From positions 1 through 50,247 of the forward strand of contig CAMZED010000002.1 in assembly GCA_947305675.1 (NCBI GenBank): a stretch of DNA of 50,247 bases, read 5' to 3'. Positions 30,029 to 38,293 of this stretch are shown one piece after another. A program made the position numbers and the translations under genes. The DNA comes from an uncultured Clostridia bacterium. Lineage in GTDB: Bacteria; Bacillota; Clostridia; Oscillospirales; CAG-382. The notes beneath the pieces are model-generated. The model made no database searches and was not told the DNA's origin. It saw only the letters and a list, made by a program, of their open reading frames with translations. Each line of letters opens with the position of its first letter. The stretch's first letter is position 1.

Positions 30029-32224
30029 TCAATATCTTTCCCGGCGCCATTTTACAATGAACAACGCCGCGGCACCCGCCAGTGCCACAAAGACTATGGC
30101 GAGTATGGCAATTATTTTGCCTTTTCCGGTCTCTTTCTCGGGTTCCGCGTCCGAGAACGCCGCGCTTATTCTCAGCGTTTCCTGCGATGCGACCGCGCGG
30201 TATTCATAAACCGTCTGCCCCGCCGCCGCCTGGATCACTACGCCGTCGACAGAGAAAGTCCTTATTATCTTGCCTTCGCCGGCGGTGAATTTAAGCGTTA
30301 CTGTCTCGCCGGGAGCGGATTCTATGCGGTAGATCGTCGGCAGCTGCGATATCGGTTCGCCGGGGGCCTTTTCGCTTCCGTCGGCGCCTACGGTGACAAC
30401 GCTGCCGTCGCCCTGATAAGATATCTCTATTATCGCGCTTGCGGGCGCGGCCGGCTCTTCTTTCACCAGGATCAGAAGATTTTCGCCGTCATAAGGGATC
30501 GAGCTTACGGTTCCGTCCGCCGCAACGGCATATGAACCCGAACCGCTCTTCTTGAACAGTTCTCCGCTTGCGCTGTCGAACAGATCGACGTTCACAAGTT
30601 CGCCGGAAAGCCCCGCTCCGGCGTTGAGTTTAAGCGTTGTTCCGGCGGGAAGACCCAGGCCGAACCCGAACGAAAACGCCGCGAAAGACGCAGCCGCGCC
30701 GTCTTTTGTAAGCGCGGAGGCGACCGAATCGAAGGTGCTTCCGGAAGTTATCCGTGCGATCACCATATCGGCGAACTTTGCGCTCCCCTCGAAAGCTATC
30801 CCCGTCGGGACGACGACCGTCCCGCCGGAAGTCACGAATTCCACGGAATTGCCCATGGGGAGCGAAGCAATGTGTTCGAACACCTCGCGCAGGACTCTCG
30901 TTTCCGACGTGACGTCGACCTTCACGGGCTGTGCCGACCATTGCACGTCGCTTACTTTTATTCCTTCATCGACGGGAACCGCGATATCTTCGATAAACGT
31001 CACCGCAACCGAGGTGTCGGCGCTTACGGTGAGCGTGTAACTTCCGCTTTCGTCAAGCGTCTGCGCCTCTCCGCCGACTTTGAAAAGGTCGAGTATATAT
31101 CCCTCTCCGGCGGCGGCGGTAAAGGTGACGGTATCGCCCGAACGGGCTTTGATTATCGTGCCGCGCCCGCCCTCTATGATCTGCGATCCCGCGGTGACGG
31201 TGCCGTTGCCGCTGACGTTGACGGTTATGTTGAACGAAGTGGGGACGGGAGGAGTGACCGATTCCGCCTCGGAAACGACCGAAATAACAAGGTCGTCGCC
31301 GACGGTGACCGAATAAGTGCCGCTTCCGTCGGCAAAGAGCTGTTCTTCACCGGCTTTGACCGAACTGATCTTGTGGCTGACCGCCGGGGCAACGGTGAAC
31401 TCGATCTGAGTTCCCATTCTTACTTCGATCTGCGAGCTTTTTTCGCCCGCGGAGGAGTTGCGCAGCGCTTCGCCGCCGATAATGCTTACAGTCGAAGGAC
31501 CGGACTGGTTCACCGTAACGGTCGCAAGGTCGTATTTGAAATCCACGGTCGTGTCGCCCGAAAGGGTGAACGCGCAGGAAGCCGATTCCATCTGAACCGC
31601 CGCGCCGTTGACGGTGAGCCTGGCTTTTGAAGGATCGAACTCATTATCGCCGACGTCGAACGTAAGCGTCACCTCGGTCCCGGTGAACAGATCTTTTACC
31701 GGGGCGGTGTAATCGAATTCGTTCTCTCCGGCGGAAACCTTTACGCCCGAAGCGCCGTTGTAACGCACCGTGAGCGTCGCCGGAACGGGGTTGAGTTCGG
31801 TCGTCACGGTTATGACGTAATCGGTATTGTTGTCGCGCGCGGTGATGCCGAAAGAGCATTCGCCTTTGTCGTTGATATCCATTATCTCGTTGTTTTTCTC
31901 GACGCTTACGAGTTTATGGCGTTCGTCGGCTTTAACGCTTACCGAAACGCGCTTCCCCGCCGTGCCGGTGAATTCGGCGGCGGGTTCTTCGGCTCCGTCG
32001 AAATAAACGAAAGCGCTGCCGGCGTCGCCGTTGACCGAAACGGTTATTTTGTAACCTTCCTCCGGCTGTTCCTCGCCGGGGCCTTCGTTTTCGCCGGGGC
32101 CTTCGTTTTCGCCGGTGTTGCCGTTTTCGCCGTTTTCACCTTCGGCAGCGGCATAAAAAGCCGGGCAGGTGAACAGTATGATCGCCGTCAGAAGCAGCGA
32201 AACGATAATTTTTAAGTTTTTCAT
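30029..32224 (-). CDS. Surface protein with Ig-like/InlB-type repeats and C-terminal membrane anchor
   Basis: 731 residues from the ATG at 32224, chosen for the perfect GGAGG four bases upstream and for the signal peptide it starts (MKNLKIIVSLLLTAIILFTC, cleavage near AAA). Next is an acidic linker, ENEGPG repeated, encoded by two identical 18-bp units (32081-32116). Then come several ~80-residue beta repeats of the bacterial-repeat type (TVNVSGNGTVTAGSQII, VTFTAAAGEGYILDLFKV; HKLVSVEKNNEIM; HKISSVKAGEEQL). Near the end a membrane helix (IIAILAIVFVALAGAAALFI) is followed by WRRERY. It is the first gene of the operon and the only clearly exported product apart from the small membrane protein. 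Confidence 0.8.
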   Translation of the reverse strand: MKNLKIIVSLLLTAIILFTCPAFYAAAEGENGENGNTGENEGPGENEGPGEEQPEEGYKITVSVNGDAGSAFVYFDGAEEPAAEFTGTAGKRVSVSVKADERHKLVSVEKNNEIMDINDKGECSFGITARDNNTDYVITVTTELNPVPATLTVRYNGASGVKVSAGENEFDYTAPVKDLFTGTEVTLTFDVGDNEFDPSKARLTVNGAAVQMESASCAFTLSGDTTVDFKYDLATVTVNQSGPSTVSIIGGEALRNSSAGEKSSQIEVRMGTQIEFTVAPAVSHKISSVKAGEEQLFADGSGTYSVTVGDDLVISVVSEAESVTPPVPTSFNITVNVSGNGTVTAGSQIIEGGRGTIIKARSGDTVTFTAAAGEGYILDLFKVGGEAQTLDESGSYTLTVSADTSVAVTFIEDIAVPVDEGIKVSDVQWSAQPVKVDVTSETRVLREVFEHIASLPMGNSVEFVTSGGTVVVPTGIAFEGSAKFADMVIARITSGSTFDSVASALTKDGAAASFAAFSFGFGLGLPAGTTLKLNAGAGLSGELVNVDLFDSASGELFKKSGSGSYAVAADGTVSSIPYDGENLLILVKEEPAAPASAIIEISYQGDGSVVTVGADGSEKAPGEPISQLPTIYRIESAPGETVTLKFTAGEGKIIRTFSVDGVVIQAAAGQTVYEYRAVASQETLRISAAFSDAEPEKETGKGKIIAILAIVFVALAGAAALFIVKWRRERY

Positions 32225-32257
32225 ACGCCCTCCGAGCAAAATTAATAACTTCTTCGA

Positions 32258-32286
32258 TTGACATTTGCGCGTCAATCTGTTATACT
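32258..32286 (+). promoter_or_regulatory. Promoter of proS
   Basis: TTGACA (32258-32263), 17 bp, TATACT (32281-32286), with an extended -10 TG. TTGAC and GTCAA (32272-32276) form a short dyad inside it. The divergent operon's -10 box begins only 14 bp further on, so the two promoters are face-to-face and should interfere. Confidence 0.82.
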
Positions 32287-32299
32287 CCATAGTCAGTAC

Positions 32300-32328
32300 A
32301 TTATAAATTAAAAAACCGAATAATGCAA
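32300..32328 (-). promoter_or_regulatory. Promoter of the five-gene surface protein/NUDIX/hydrolase operon
   Basis: Minus-strand TTGCAT (32328-32323), 17 bp, TATAAT (32305-32300). The transcript would run through the whole proS promoter region before reaching the ATG at 32224, about 70 nt of leader. Confidence 0.8.
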
Positions 32329-32388
32329 GACTTCTGCAAAAACAAAAGTTTTCCAAAAGTAAATTTTTCTTGAAAGGAATGAAATAAA

Positions 32389-33825
32389 TTGGCGGACAAA
32401 AAATTCGTCGAAGATATCACCTCGATGGAGGTAGATTTCGCACAGTGGTACACCGATATAGTAAAAAAAGCCGAACTCGTCGATTATTCCGGCGTTAAAG
32501 GATGTATGATAATAAGGCCTTACGGCTACGCGATCTGGGAAAACATCCAGCGCATACTCGATTCCGAGTTCAAACGTCTCGGCCACGAGAACGTATATAT
32601 GCCCATGTTCATTCCGGAATCGCTCCTCCAGCGCGAGAAAGACCACGTCGCCGGGTTCGCGCCGGAATGCGCCTGGGTGACTTTGGGCGGTCAGAACCCG
32701 CTTTCCGAAAAACTTGCGGTACGCCCCACGTCCGAAACGCTTTTCTGCGAGCATTATAAAAACATCATCCATTCCTACCGCGACCTGCCTAAGCTTTACA
32801 ATCAGTGGTGCAACGTCGTCCGCTGGGAAAAAACCACCCGTCCCTTCCTGCGCACTTCGGAATTCCTGTGGCAGGAGGGCCACACTATGCACGAGACCGA
32901 GGAGGAAGCTATCGCCGAGACGAGACGTATGCTCGACGTCTATACCGATTTTTACGAAAAAGCGCTTGCCATCCCGGTTGTACGCGGCAAAAAGACCGAA
33001 AAGGAAAAGTTCGCCGGCGCCGTCGAAACCTATACCGTCGAACCCATGATGCACAACGGTTTTGCGCTTCAGGGCGGCACGTCGCATTATTTCGGCGACG
33101 GATTCGCCAAGGCTTTCGGTATCACGTTCACCGGCAGGGACAATTCGCTTAAAAATCCGTTCCAGACGTCCTGGGGCGTTTCGACGCGTATGATCGGCGC
33201 GATCATTATGACTCACGGCGACGACAACGGTCTGGTGCTTCCGCCCGCGGTAGCGCCGATACAGATCGCCGTAATTCCCGTCGCCCAGCACAAAGAGGGC
33301 GTGCTGGAACGCGCACGCGCGCTTGCCGAAGAACTTTCAAGCAGGTTTCGCGTAAAACTTGACGACAGCGAAAACAGCACCGGCTGGAAGTTCTCGCAGT
33401 ACGAGATGAAGGGCGTTCCTTTGCGTCTCGAGATCGGACCGAGAGATATCGAGAACAATTCCTGCGTTCTTGTTTCGCGCGTTACGAGGGAAAAGACCGT
33501 CGTCTCGCTCGGGAACATCTGCGAAACAGTATCCGCCTCGCTCGAAAAAGTCCGCGCGGAACTTTACGACCGCGCCGCCGCAAACCTTTCCGAGCGCACT
33601 TCCGTCGCACACGATTACGACGAATTCCTTAAGATCGCCTCTGAAAAAAGCGGCTTCATAAAGGCTATGTGGTGCGGCGACAGCGCTTGCGAGGACAAGA
33701 TAAAAGACGATACGAACGGAGTAAAATCCCGCTGCATCCCGTTCGAGGAAGAGCATATCGGCGACGTCTGCGTCTGCTGCGGAAAACCCGCAAAACATAT
33801 GGTTGTCTGGGGCAGGCAGTATTGA
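32389..33825 (+). CDS. proS: Prolyl-tRNA synthetase (type 3, archaeal/eukaryote-like)
   Basis: 478 residues, the short form without the inserted editing domain. The start is TTG at 32389 (ADKKFVEDITSMEVDFAQWY follows); no ATG or GTG is in frame before it, and AAAGGA lies about 12 bases upstream. Class II motif 2 is RWEKTTRPFLRTSEFLWQEG HT-type, motif 3 lies near GVSTRMIGAIIM. The C-terminal zinc domain is present (MWCGDSACEDKI, GDVCVCCGKPAKHMVVWGRQ and a terminal Tyr). It charges tRNA-Pro. I find no T-box in the leader. Transcribed alone, ending at the terminator at 33855. Confidence 0.95.
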   Translation: MADKKFVEDITSMEVDFAQWYTDIVKKAELVDYSGVKGCMIIRPYGYAIWENIQRILDSEFKRLGHENVYMPMFIPESLLQREKDHVAGFAPECAWVTLGGQNPLSEKLAVRPTSETLFCEHYKNIIHSYRDLPKLYNQWCNVVRWEKTTRPFLRTSEFLWQEGHTMHETEEEAIAETRRMLDVYTDFYEKALAIPVVRGKKTEKEKFAGAVETYTVEPMMHNGFALQGGTSHYFGDGFAKAFGITFTGRDNSLKNPFQTSWGVSTRMIGAIIMTHGDDNGLVLPPAVAPIQIAVIPVAQHKEGVLERARALAEELSSRFRVKLDDSENSTGWKFSQYEMKGVPLRLEIGPRDIENNSCVLVSRVTREKTVVSLGNICETVSASLEKVRAELYDRAAANLSERTSVAHDYDEFLKIASEKSGFIKAMWCGDSACEDKIKDDTNGVKSRCIPFEEEHIGDVCVCCGKPAKHMVVWGRQY

Positions 33826-33854
33826 TCCTTTGAGATCCGCGGCATAAAAACGGT

Positions 33855-33889
33855 CATCCCGGAGCGTTTGCTTCCGGGATGGTTTTTTT
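33855..33889 (+). terminator. Terminator of proS
   Basis: CATCCCGGA (33855-33863) pairs with TCCGGGATG (33873-33881), followed by GTTTTTTT. Confidence 0.88.
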
Positions 33890-33931
33890 GTTTTTGCACC
33901 GATCTTCTTGAATATTAAGTTAAACTATTCC

Positions 33932-33960
33932 TTGACATATTCCCCGCGGGGTGTTATTAT
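33932..33960 (+). promoter_or_regulatory. Promoter of the minD-mgsA-like-hisS-aspS operon
   Basis: TTGACA (33932-33937), 17 bp, TATTAT (33955-33960), extended -10 TG present. The spacer contains the palindrome CCCCGCGGGG, an unusual position for a dyad and a possible repressor site. Confidence 0.8.
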
Positions 33961-33999
33961 TTATATGTATAAGTTTGCGATAAAGGCGGTGACAACAAA

Positions 34000-34806
34000 A
34001 TGGGCAGAGTGATCTTCGTTACCGGCTTCAAGGGCGGAGTGGGAAAGACCACCGTGGCAGCCAACGTCGCGTCGAGCCTTCACTTTATGGGCAGCCGCGT
34101 GCTGGTGATCGACGGCGATTTCGGTATGCGGTGTATGGATATGGTCCTCGGAGTCGAAAGCGAAGCCCTGTTTGACTGCAGCGACGTTCTGCTCGGCAGG
34201 TGCTCGCCCGCGGCGGCAACGGTTTCCGTCGGCGGCGACGATTCGTTCGCCTTTATCCCCGCACCGATGAACTTTGATTGCGAACCGATCCCGAAAACCG
34301 CCTATTCCGAACTGATCTCGGCGGTGCGCGGAGAATACGATTACATAATCATTGATTCCTGCGCCGAGATGACCGATTATTACACCGCGTTTGCCGGACA
34401 AGCCGACGAGGCGGTGATAGTAACGCTTCATCAGTCGACTTCGGTGCGCGCCGCCGAAAAGACGGCGTCAAGGCTTTCGCTGTTGGGAATAAAACGGCTT
34501 TCGCTCGTCGTCAACGGCTATCGGGAAGAACTTGCCGCGGACGGGAAGCTTCCCGGCATCCCCGATATCATCGAGCGCTCGTCGGTGAAACTGTTGGGAG
34601 TCGTCCCCTACGGCGAACGGTTTCAGGCGGCGCAGGAAGCCGCCGAACTGGCTTTTACCGGCGACCGGCGCAGAAGAGCCGCCGAATGTGAAGCCGCGTT
34701 TTTCAATATCGCGGCAAGGATCGCCGGCAAAAGAGTGAAACTGTTCGAGGATGTCGAAGAACCGAAGAAGCGCGCAAAATATTTGAAAAGAGAGGCAGAA
34801 TTATGA
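34000..34806 (+). CDS. MinD-like (ParA/MinD superfamily) ATPase
   Basis: 268 residues. The deviant Walker A is KGGVGKTT (11-18), switch I VIDGDFGMRCMDMVLG, Walker B-like YDYIIIDSCAEM. The C-terminal part (SRLSLLGIKRLSLVVNGYRE, LLGVVPYGERFQAAQEAAEL) follows MinD. A typical MinD ends with an amphipathic membrane helix; here the tail is KKRAKYLKREAEL, basic but weakly amphipathic. No minC or minE is adjacent. It could be a division-site ATPase or another positioning ATPase. First gene of the operon; its stop overlaps the next start (ATGA). Confidence 0.82.
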   Translation: MGRVIFVTGFKGGVGKTTVAANVASSLHFMGSRVLVIDGDFGMRCMDMVLGVESEALFDCSDVLLGRCSPAAATVSVGGDDSFAFIPAPMNFDCEPIPKTAYSELISAVRGEYDYIIIDSCAEMTDYYTAFAGQADEAVIVTLHQSTSVRAAEKTASRLSLLGIKRLSLVVNGYREELAADGKLPGIPDIIERSSVKLLGVVPYGERFQAAQEAAELAFTGDRRRRAAECEAAFFNIAARIAGKRVKLFEDVEEPKKRAKYLKREAEL

Positions 34807-35216
34807 ATATCGCTATAATAGCCAACGACAAGAAAAAAGAACTTATAACCGAGTTTTGCATTGCCTATTGCGGGATACTTTCGCGCCACCGCATCTGCGC
34901 TACCGCGATAACCGGGAAGTATATTTCCGAGGCGACCGGGCTGAACATCGAAAAGCTTCTTGCCGGGACTCACGGCGGGAGCGAACAGATAGCTTCAAAA
35001 ATCGCGTACGGCGAAGTCGATCTGCTTATTCTCCTGCGCGATCCGTCAAACGACGCCGAATATGCCGATACCGAGCACGCGCTTGTTAAACTGTGCGATA
35101 AATACACCATTCCCGTTGCCACCAACATCGCCACCGCCGAGGCGCTTATCCTTGCGCTCGACAGAGGCGATCTCGACTGGCTCGCAAACGTAAAACACGG
35201 AGAAAAAACATTATGA
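34803..35216 (+). CDS. Methylglyoxal-synthase-fold protein with altered active site
   Basis: 137 residues that align end to end with E. coli methylglyoxal synthase (152 aa). Shared blocks are ISEATGLNIEKLLAG, DLLILLRDPSND and IPVATNIATAEALI. The active site is changed: His19 becomes Asn8, the catalytic base Asp71 (GGDQQ) becomes Ser60 (GGSEQ), His98 becomes Tyr87 and Asp101 becomes Thr90; of the phosphate binders Thr47 becomes Ile36 and Ser65 becomes Ala54. Asp91 is kept as Asp80. The protein is therefore unlikely to convert DHAP to methylglyoxal; it may bind a phosphorylated ligand as the MGS domains of CarB do. It overlaps minD and hisS by ATGA junctions, so its dose is tied to both. Confidence 0.78.
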   Translation: MNIAIIANDKKKELITEFCIAYCGILSRHRICATAITGKYISEATGLNIEKLLAGTHGGSEQIASKIAYGEVDLLILLRDPSNDAEYADTEHALVKLCDKYTIPVATNIATAEALILALDRGDLDWLANVKHGEKTL

Positions 35217-36472
35217 ATCCGATAAAAAAGCCCAAAGGAACGCTTGACATACTGCCCGAGGAATCGGCGGTGTGGCAGGCTTTGGAGGACAAAATAAGGA
35301 AAGCCGCCCGCAGAAGCGGGTTTTCGGAGATAAGAGTCCCGACGTTCGAGTTTACCGAGCTGTTTTGCCGCGGAGTCGGAGACACCACCGACGTCGTGAA
35401 CAAAGAGATGTACACCTTTACCGACAAGGACGGTTCGAGCCTTTCGCTCCGCCCGGAAGGAACGGCGGGGGTAGCCCGCGCGGTGATCGAAAACGGGCTT
35501 TATGCCGGAGCTCTTCCGCTTAAACTGTTCTATCTTTCCAACTTTTTCCGTCACGAAAAACCCCAGGCGGGCAGAACGCGTGAGTTCTGGCAGTTCGGCG
35601 TCGAACTTTACGGAAGCGGTTCTCCGCTCGCTGACGCCGAGGTGATCATGCTCGCCGACGGCCTGTTCAGGTCGCTCGGGCTTGACAATATCACCCTGCG
35701 TATTAATTCCATCGGTGACGGGAAATGCCGTCCGGAGTTCCGCCGCGCGCTTATAGAATATTTCGAAGGACACGCCGAAAGCCTTTGCCCCACCTGTAAA
35801 GAAAGGCTTCACAAGAACCCTCTGCGCATACTCGATTGCAAAAACCCCGAATGCAAAGAGATCTCTAAGGGCGCTCCCAAAACGCTCGATCACCTCTGCG
35901 AGGAATGCGGAACGCATTTCGAGGAGCTTAAAAAATGCCTCGATTCCTGCGGGGTCAAATACGTTGTCGACCCGATGATCGTCCGCGGGCTGGATTATTA
36001 TAACGGCACCGTGTTCGAGTTCACCGTGGATTCCATCGGCGCGCAAAGTACCGTTTGCGGCGGCGGCAGATACGATACGCTTCTCGGATCGATCGGCGGA
36101 CCGGATATGCCCGCCGTCGGGTTCGGTATGGGCATTACCCGCCTTATCCGTGCGCTCGAAGACGAGGGCAAGCTCCCGTCGCCCGATACCGGCGCGGATA
36201 TATATGTCGCCTCGCTCGGCGAAGCGGCGCGCGCGGCTTCGTTCAAACTCGCTCAGGAACTGCGCTCGGCGGGAATAAACGCCGATTACGACGTATGCGC
36301 CAGATCGCTGAAAGCCCAGATGAAATATGCCGACAAAACCGGTGCGAAAAACGTTATGGTCCTGGGCGACAACGAACTCGCCGCGGGCGAGGCGGAGCTT
36401 AAAGATCTGCGCTCCGGCGAAAAACGCGCCGCGAAGATCGACGCGCGAAGCATTGCCGAAATGCTGGCTTAA
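35213..36472 (+). CDS. hisS: Histidyl-tRNA synthetase
   Basis: 419 residues. Motif 1 region KPKGTLDILPEESAVWQALE, motif 2 FFRHEKPQAGRTREFWQFGV, histidine motifs LDYYNGTVFEFT and GGGRYDTLLG, motif 3 AVGFGMGITRLI, then the anticodon-binding domain ending at the C-terminus. A cysteine-rich insert (CPTCKERLHKNPLRILDCKN and CEECGTHF) is usual in clostridial HisRS. It charges tRNA-His. It overlaps the MGS-like gene by ATGA and is followed 48 bp later by aspS, the common hisS-aspS order of Bacillota. Confidence 0.96.
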   Translation: MNPIKKPKGTLDILPEESAVWQALEDKIRKAARRSGFSEIRVPTFEFTELFCRGVGDTTDVVNKEMYTFTDKDGSSLSLRPEGTAGVARAVIENGLYAGALPLKLFYLSNFFRHEKPQAGRTREFWQFGVELYGSGSPLADAEVIMLADGLFRSLGLDNITLRINSIGDGKCRPEFRRALIEYFEGHAESLCPTCKERLHKNPLRILDCKNPECKEISKGAPKTLDHLCEECGTHFEELKKCLDSCGVKYVVDPMIVRGLDYYNGTVFEFTVDSIGAQSTVCGGGRYDTLLGSIGGPDMPAVGFGMGITRLIRALEDEGKLPSPDTGADIYVASLGEAARAASFKLAQELRSAGINADYDVCARSLKAQMKYADKTGAKNVMVLGDNELAAGEAELKDLRSGEKRAAKIDARSIAEMLA

Positions 36473-36520
36473 GTTTGTTTTAACTTTTGAAATTATAATC
36501 AATACAGAAGGTATAAAATC

Positions 36521-38293
36521 ATGGCAGAATTTCTCGGAAGCGAACGCCGCACGCATTATTGCGGCGAATTGAGAGAAGAAAACATAGGGCAGGAAGTCTG
36601 CGTTATGGGCTGGGTCAAAAAACAGCGCGACCTGGGAAGTCTTGTGTTTATCGATCTTCGCGACAGGACCGGCATAGTTCAGCTCGCGTTTGACGAAAAC
36701 AGCGATAAGACCGTGTTTGACCGCGCCCGCGGAGTCGGTAGCGAGTACGTCCTTTCGGCGCGCGGCACCGTGCGCGAACGTTCGAGCAAAAACCCCGATA
36801 TACCCACAGGGAATATCGAAATTTTCGTATCGTCTTTGCGTGTGCTCGGCGAAAGCGCCGTCCCTCCGTTTGAAATAACCGACGACTGCAAGACTTCGGA
36901 AGATATAAGGCTCAAATACCGCTACCTCGACCTCCGCAGGCCGAAACTGCAGCAGAACATCATATTCCGTTCGAAAGTCGCCAAGGCCGTGCGCGATCAT
37001 CTTTACAGCGAGGGATTCATCGAACTCGAAACGCCCATGCTCATTAAAAGCACTCCCGAAGGAGCGCGCGATTATCTCGTTCCTTCGCGCATACACAAAG
37101 GCTCGTTCTACGCGCTTCCGCAGTCGCCTCAGCTTTACAAACAGCTTTCGATGGTCGCCGGGTTCGATAAGTATTTTCAGCTTGCCCGCTGCTTCCGCGA
37201 CGAGGACCTTCGCGCCGACCGTCAGCCGGAGTTCACTCAGATAGATATGGAAATGAGCTTTGTGGATACCGACGACGTGCTCGCCATGGGCGAACGCCTT
37301 GTAAAACACGTTTTCAAAGAATGCCTCGGCGTCGAAATAAACGAACCCATCCCGCGCTATACCTATAAAGAATGTATGGAACGTTTCGGCTCGGACAAGC
37401 CCGATATGCGTTTCGGAATGGAGATCACCGATATTTCCGCGGCGGTAAAAGGCTGCGGGTTCCCGGTTTTCGAAAACGCGCTTGCCGAGGGCGGAAGCGT
37501 CCGCTGCATCAACCTTAAAGGTCAGGCTGAAAAGCTTTCGCGCAAGGATATCGACAAATTGGGCGAATACGCCAAAGGCTGCGGCGCGGCGGGGCTCGCA
37601 TGGGTCAAACGCGGCGAGACCGACAGCGGCTCGTTCCTTAAACATATGTCCGAAGAATATCTTGAAAAGATGTATAAAGCCGCCGATTGCGAAAAAGGCG
37701 ACGTTATACTCATCCTTGCCGACGGCGATTCCGCGCGGCTGCTGCTTCAACTCGGACAACTCAGGGTCGAGGCGGCAAACCGCCTTGATATCCCGCGTGA
37801 AGGGTATAAATTCCTTTGGGTCGTCGAGATGCCTTTCTTTGAATACGACCGCGAATCGGGCGAGTGGCTGGCAATGCATCACCCCTTCACCTCACCGCTC
37901 GACGAATGTGTCGATTATCTCGAAACCGACAAAGCATCGGTCCGCGCAAAGGCATATGACCTTGTACTTAACGGCATCGAGCTTTCCAGCGGCTCCATAA
38001 GGATCACCGATCCGGGGCTTCAGGCGAAGATATTCCGCCTGCTCGGGCTTTCGGACGAAGAGGCTAACGTTAAATTCGGCTATCTTCTCGAAGCGTTCAA
38101 ATACGGCGCGCCTCCCCACGGAGGAATGGCTATCGGGCTCGATAGGCTGGTAATGCAGATGCTCGGCGCCCCGAGCCTGCGCGACGTTGTGGAGTTCCCG
38201 AAGGTCCAGAACGCGAAAGAACTTATGACCGACTGCCCCGCTGAAGTGCCGGAAAAGGCGCTTGACGAACTCGGGATAAGCATTAAAAAATGA
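36521..38293 (+). CDS. aspS: Aspartyl-tRNA synthetase (bacterial type)
   Basis: 590 residues, full length. The N-terminal OB fold contains VMGWVKKQRDLGSLVFIDLR DR; class II motif 1 lies at LIKSTPEGARDYLVPSR, motif 2 at FQLARCFRDEDLRADRQPEF, and motif 3 at HGGMAIGLDRLVMQ. The GAD insert is present (~residues 285-415). It charges tRNA-Asp (or also tRNA-Asn if a GatCAB exists elsewhere). An ATGA overlap links it to the lipoprotein that follows. Confidence 0.96.
   Translation: MAEFLGSERRTHYCGELREENIGQEVCVMGWVKKQRDLGSLVFIDLRDRTGIVQLAFDENSDKTVFDRARGVGSEYVLSARGTVRERSSKNPDIPTGNIEIFVSSLRVLGESAVPPFEITDDCKTSEDIRLKYRYLDLRRPKLQQNIIFRSKVAKAVRDHLYSEGFIELETPMLIKSTPEGARDYLVPSRIHKGSFYALPQSPQLYKQLSMVAGFDKYFQLARCFRDEDLRADRQPEFTQIDMEMSFVDTDDVLAMGERLVKHVFKECLGVEINEPIPRYTYKECMERFGSDKPDMRFGMEITDISAAVKGCGFPVFENALAEGGSVRCINLKGQAEKLSRKDIDKLGEYAKGCGAAGLAWVKRGETDSGSFLKHMSEEYLEKMYKAADCEKGDVILILADGDSARLLLQLGQLRVEAANRLDIPREGYKFLWVVEMPFFEYDRESGEWLAMHHPFTSPLDECVDYLETDKASVRAKAYDLVLNGIELSSGSIRITDPGLQAKIFRLLGLSDEEANVKFGYLLEAFKYGAPPHGGMAIGLDRLVMQMLGAPSLRDVVEFPKVQNAKELMTDCPAEVPEKALDELGISIKK

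Noticed and set aside
32287..32388. T-box riboswitch before proS
   Set aside because: The leader is only about 100 nt and lacks the T-box sequence and a terminator/antiterminator pair.
34970..37882. A 970-codon open frame antisense to hisS and aspS
   Set aside because: It is opposite two unmistakable synthetase genes, has no ribosome site and its translation is low-similarity, basic sequence; a by-product of GC-biased third positions.
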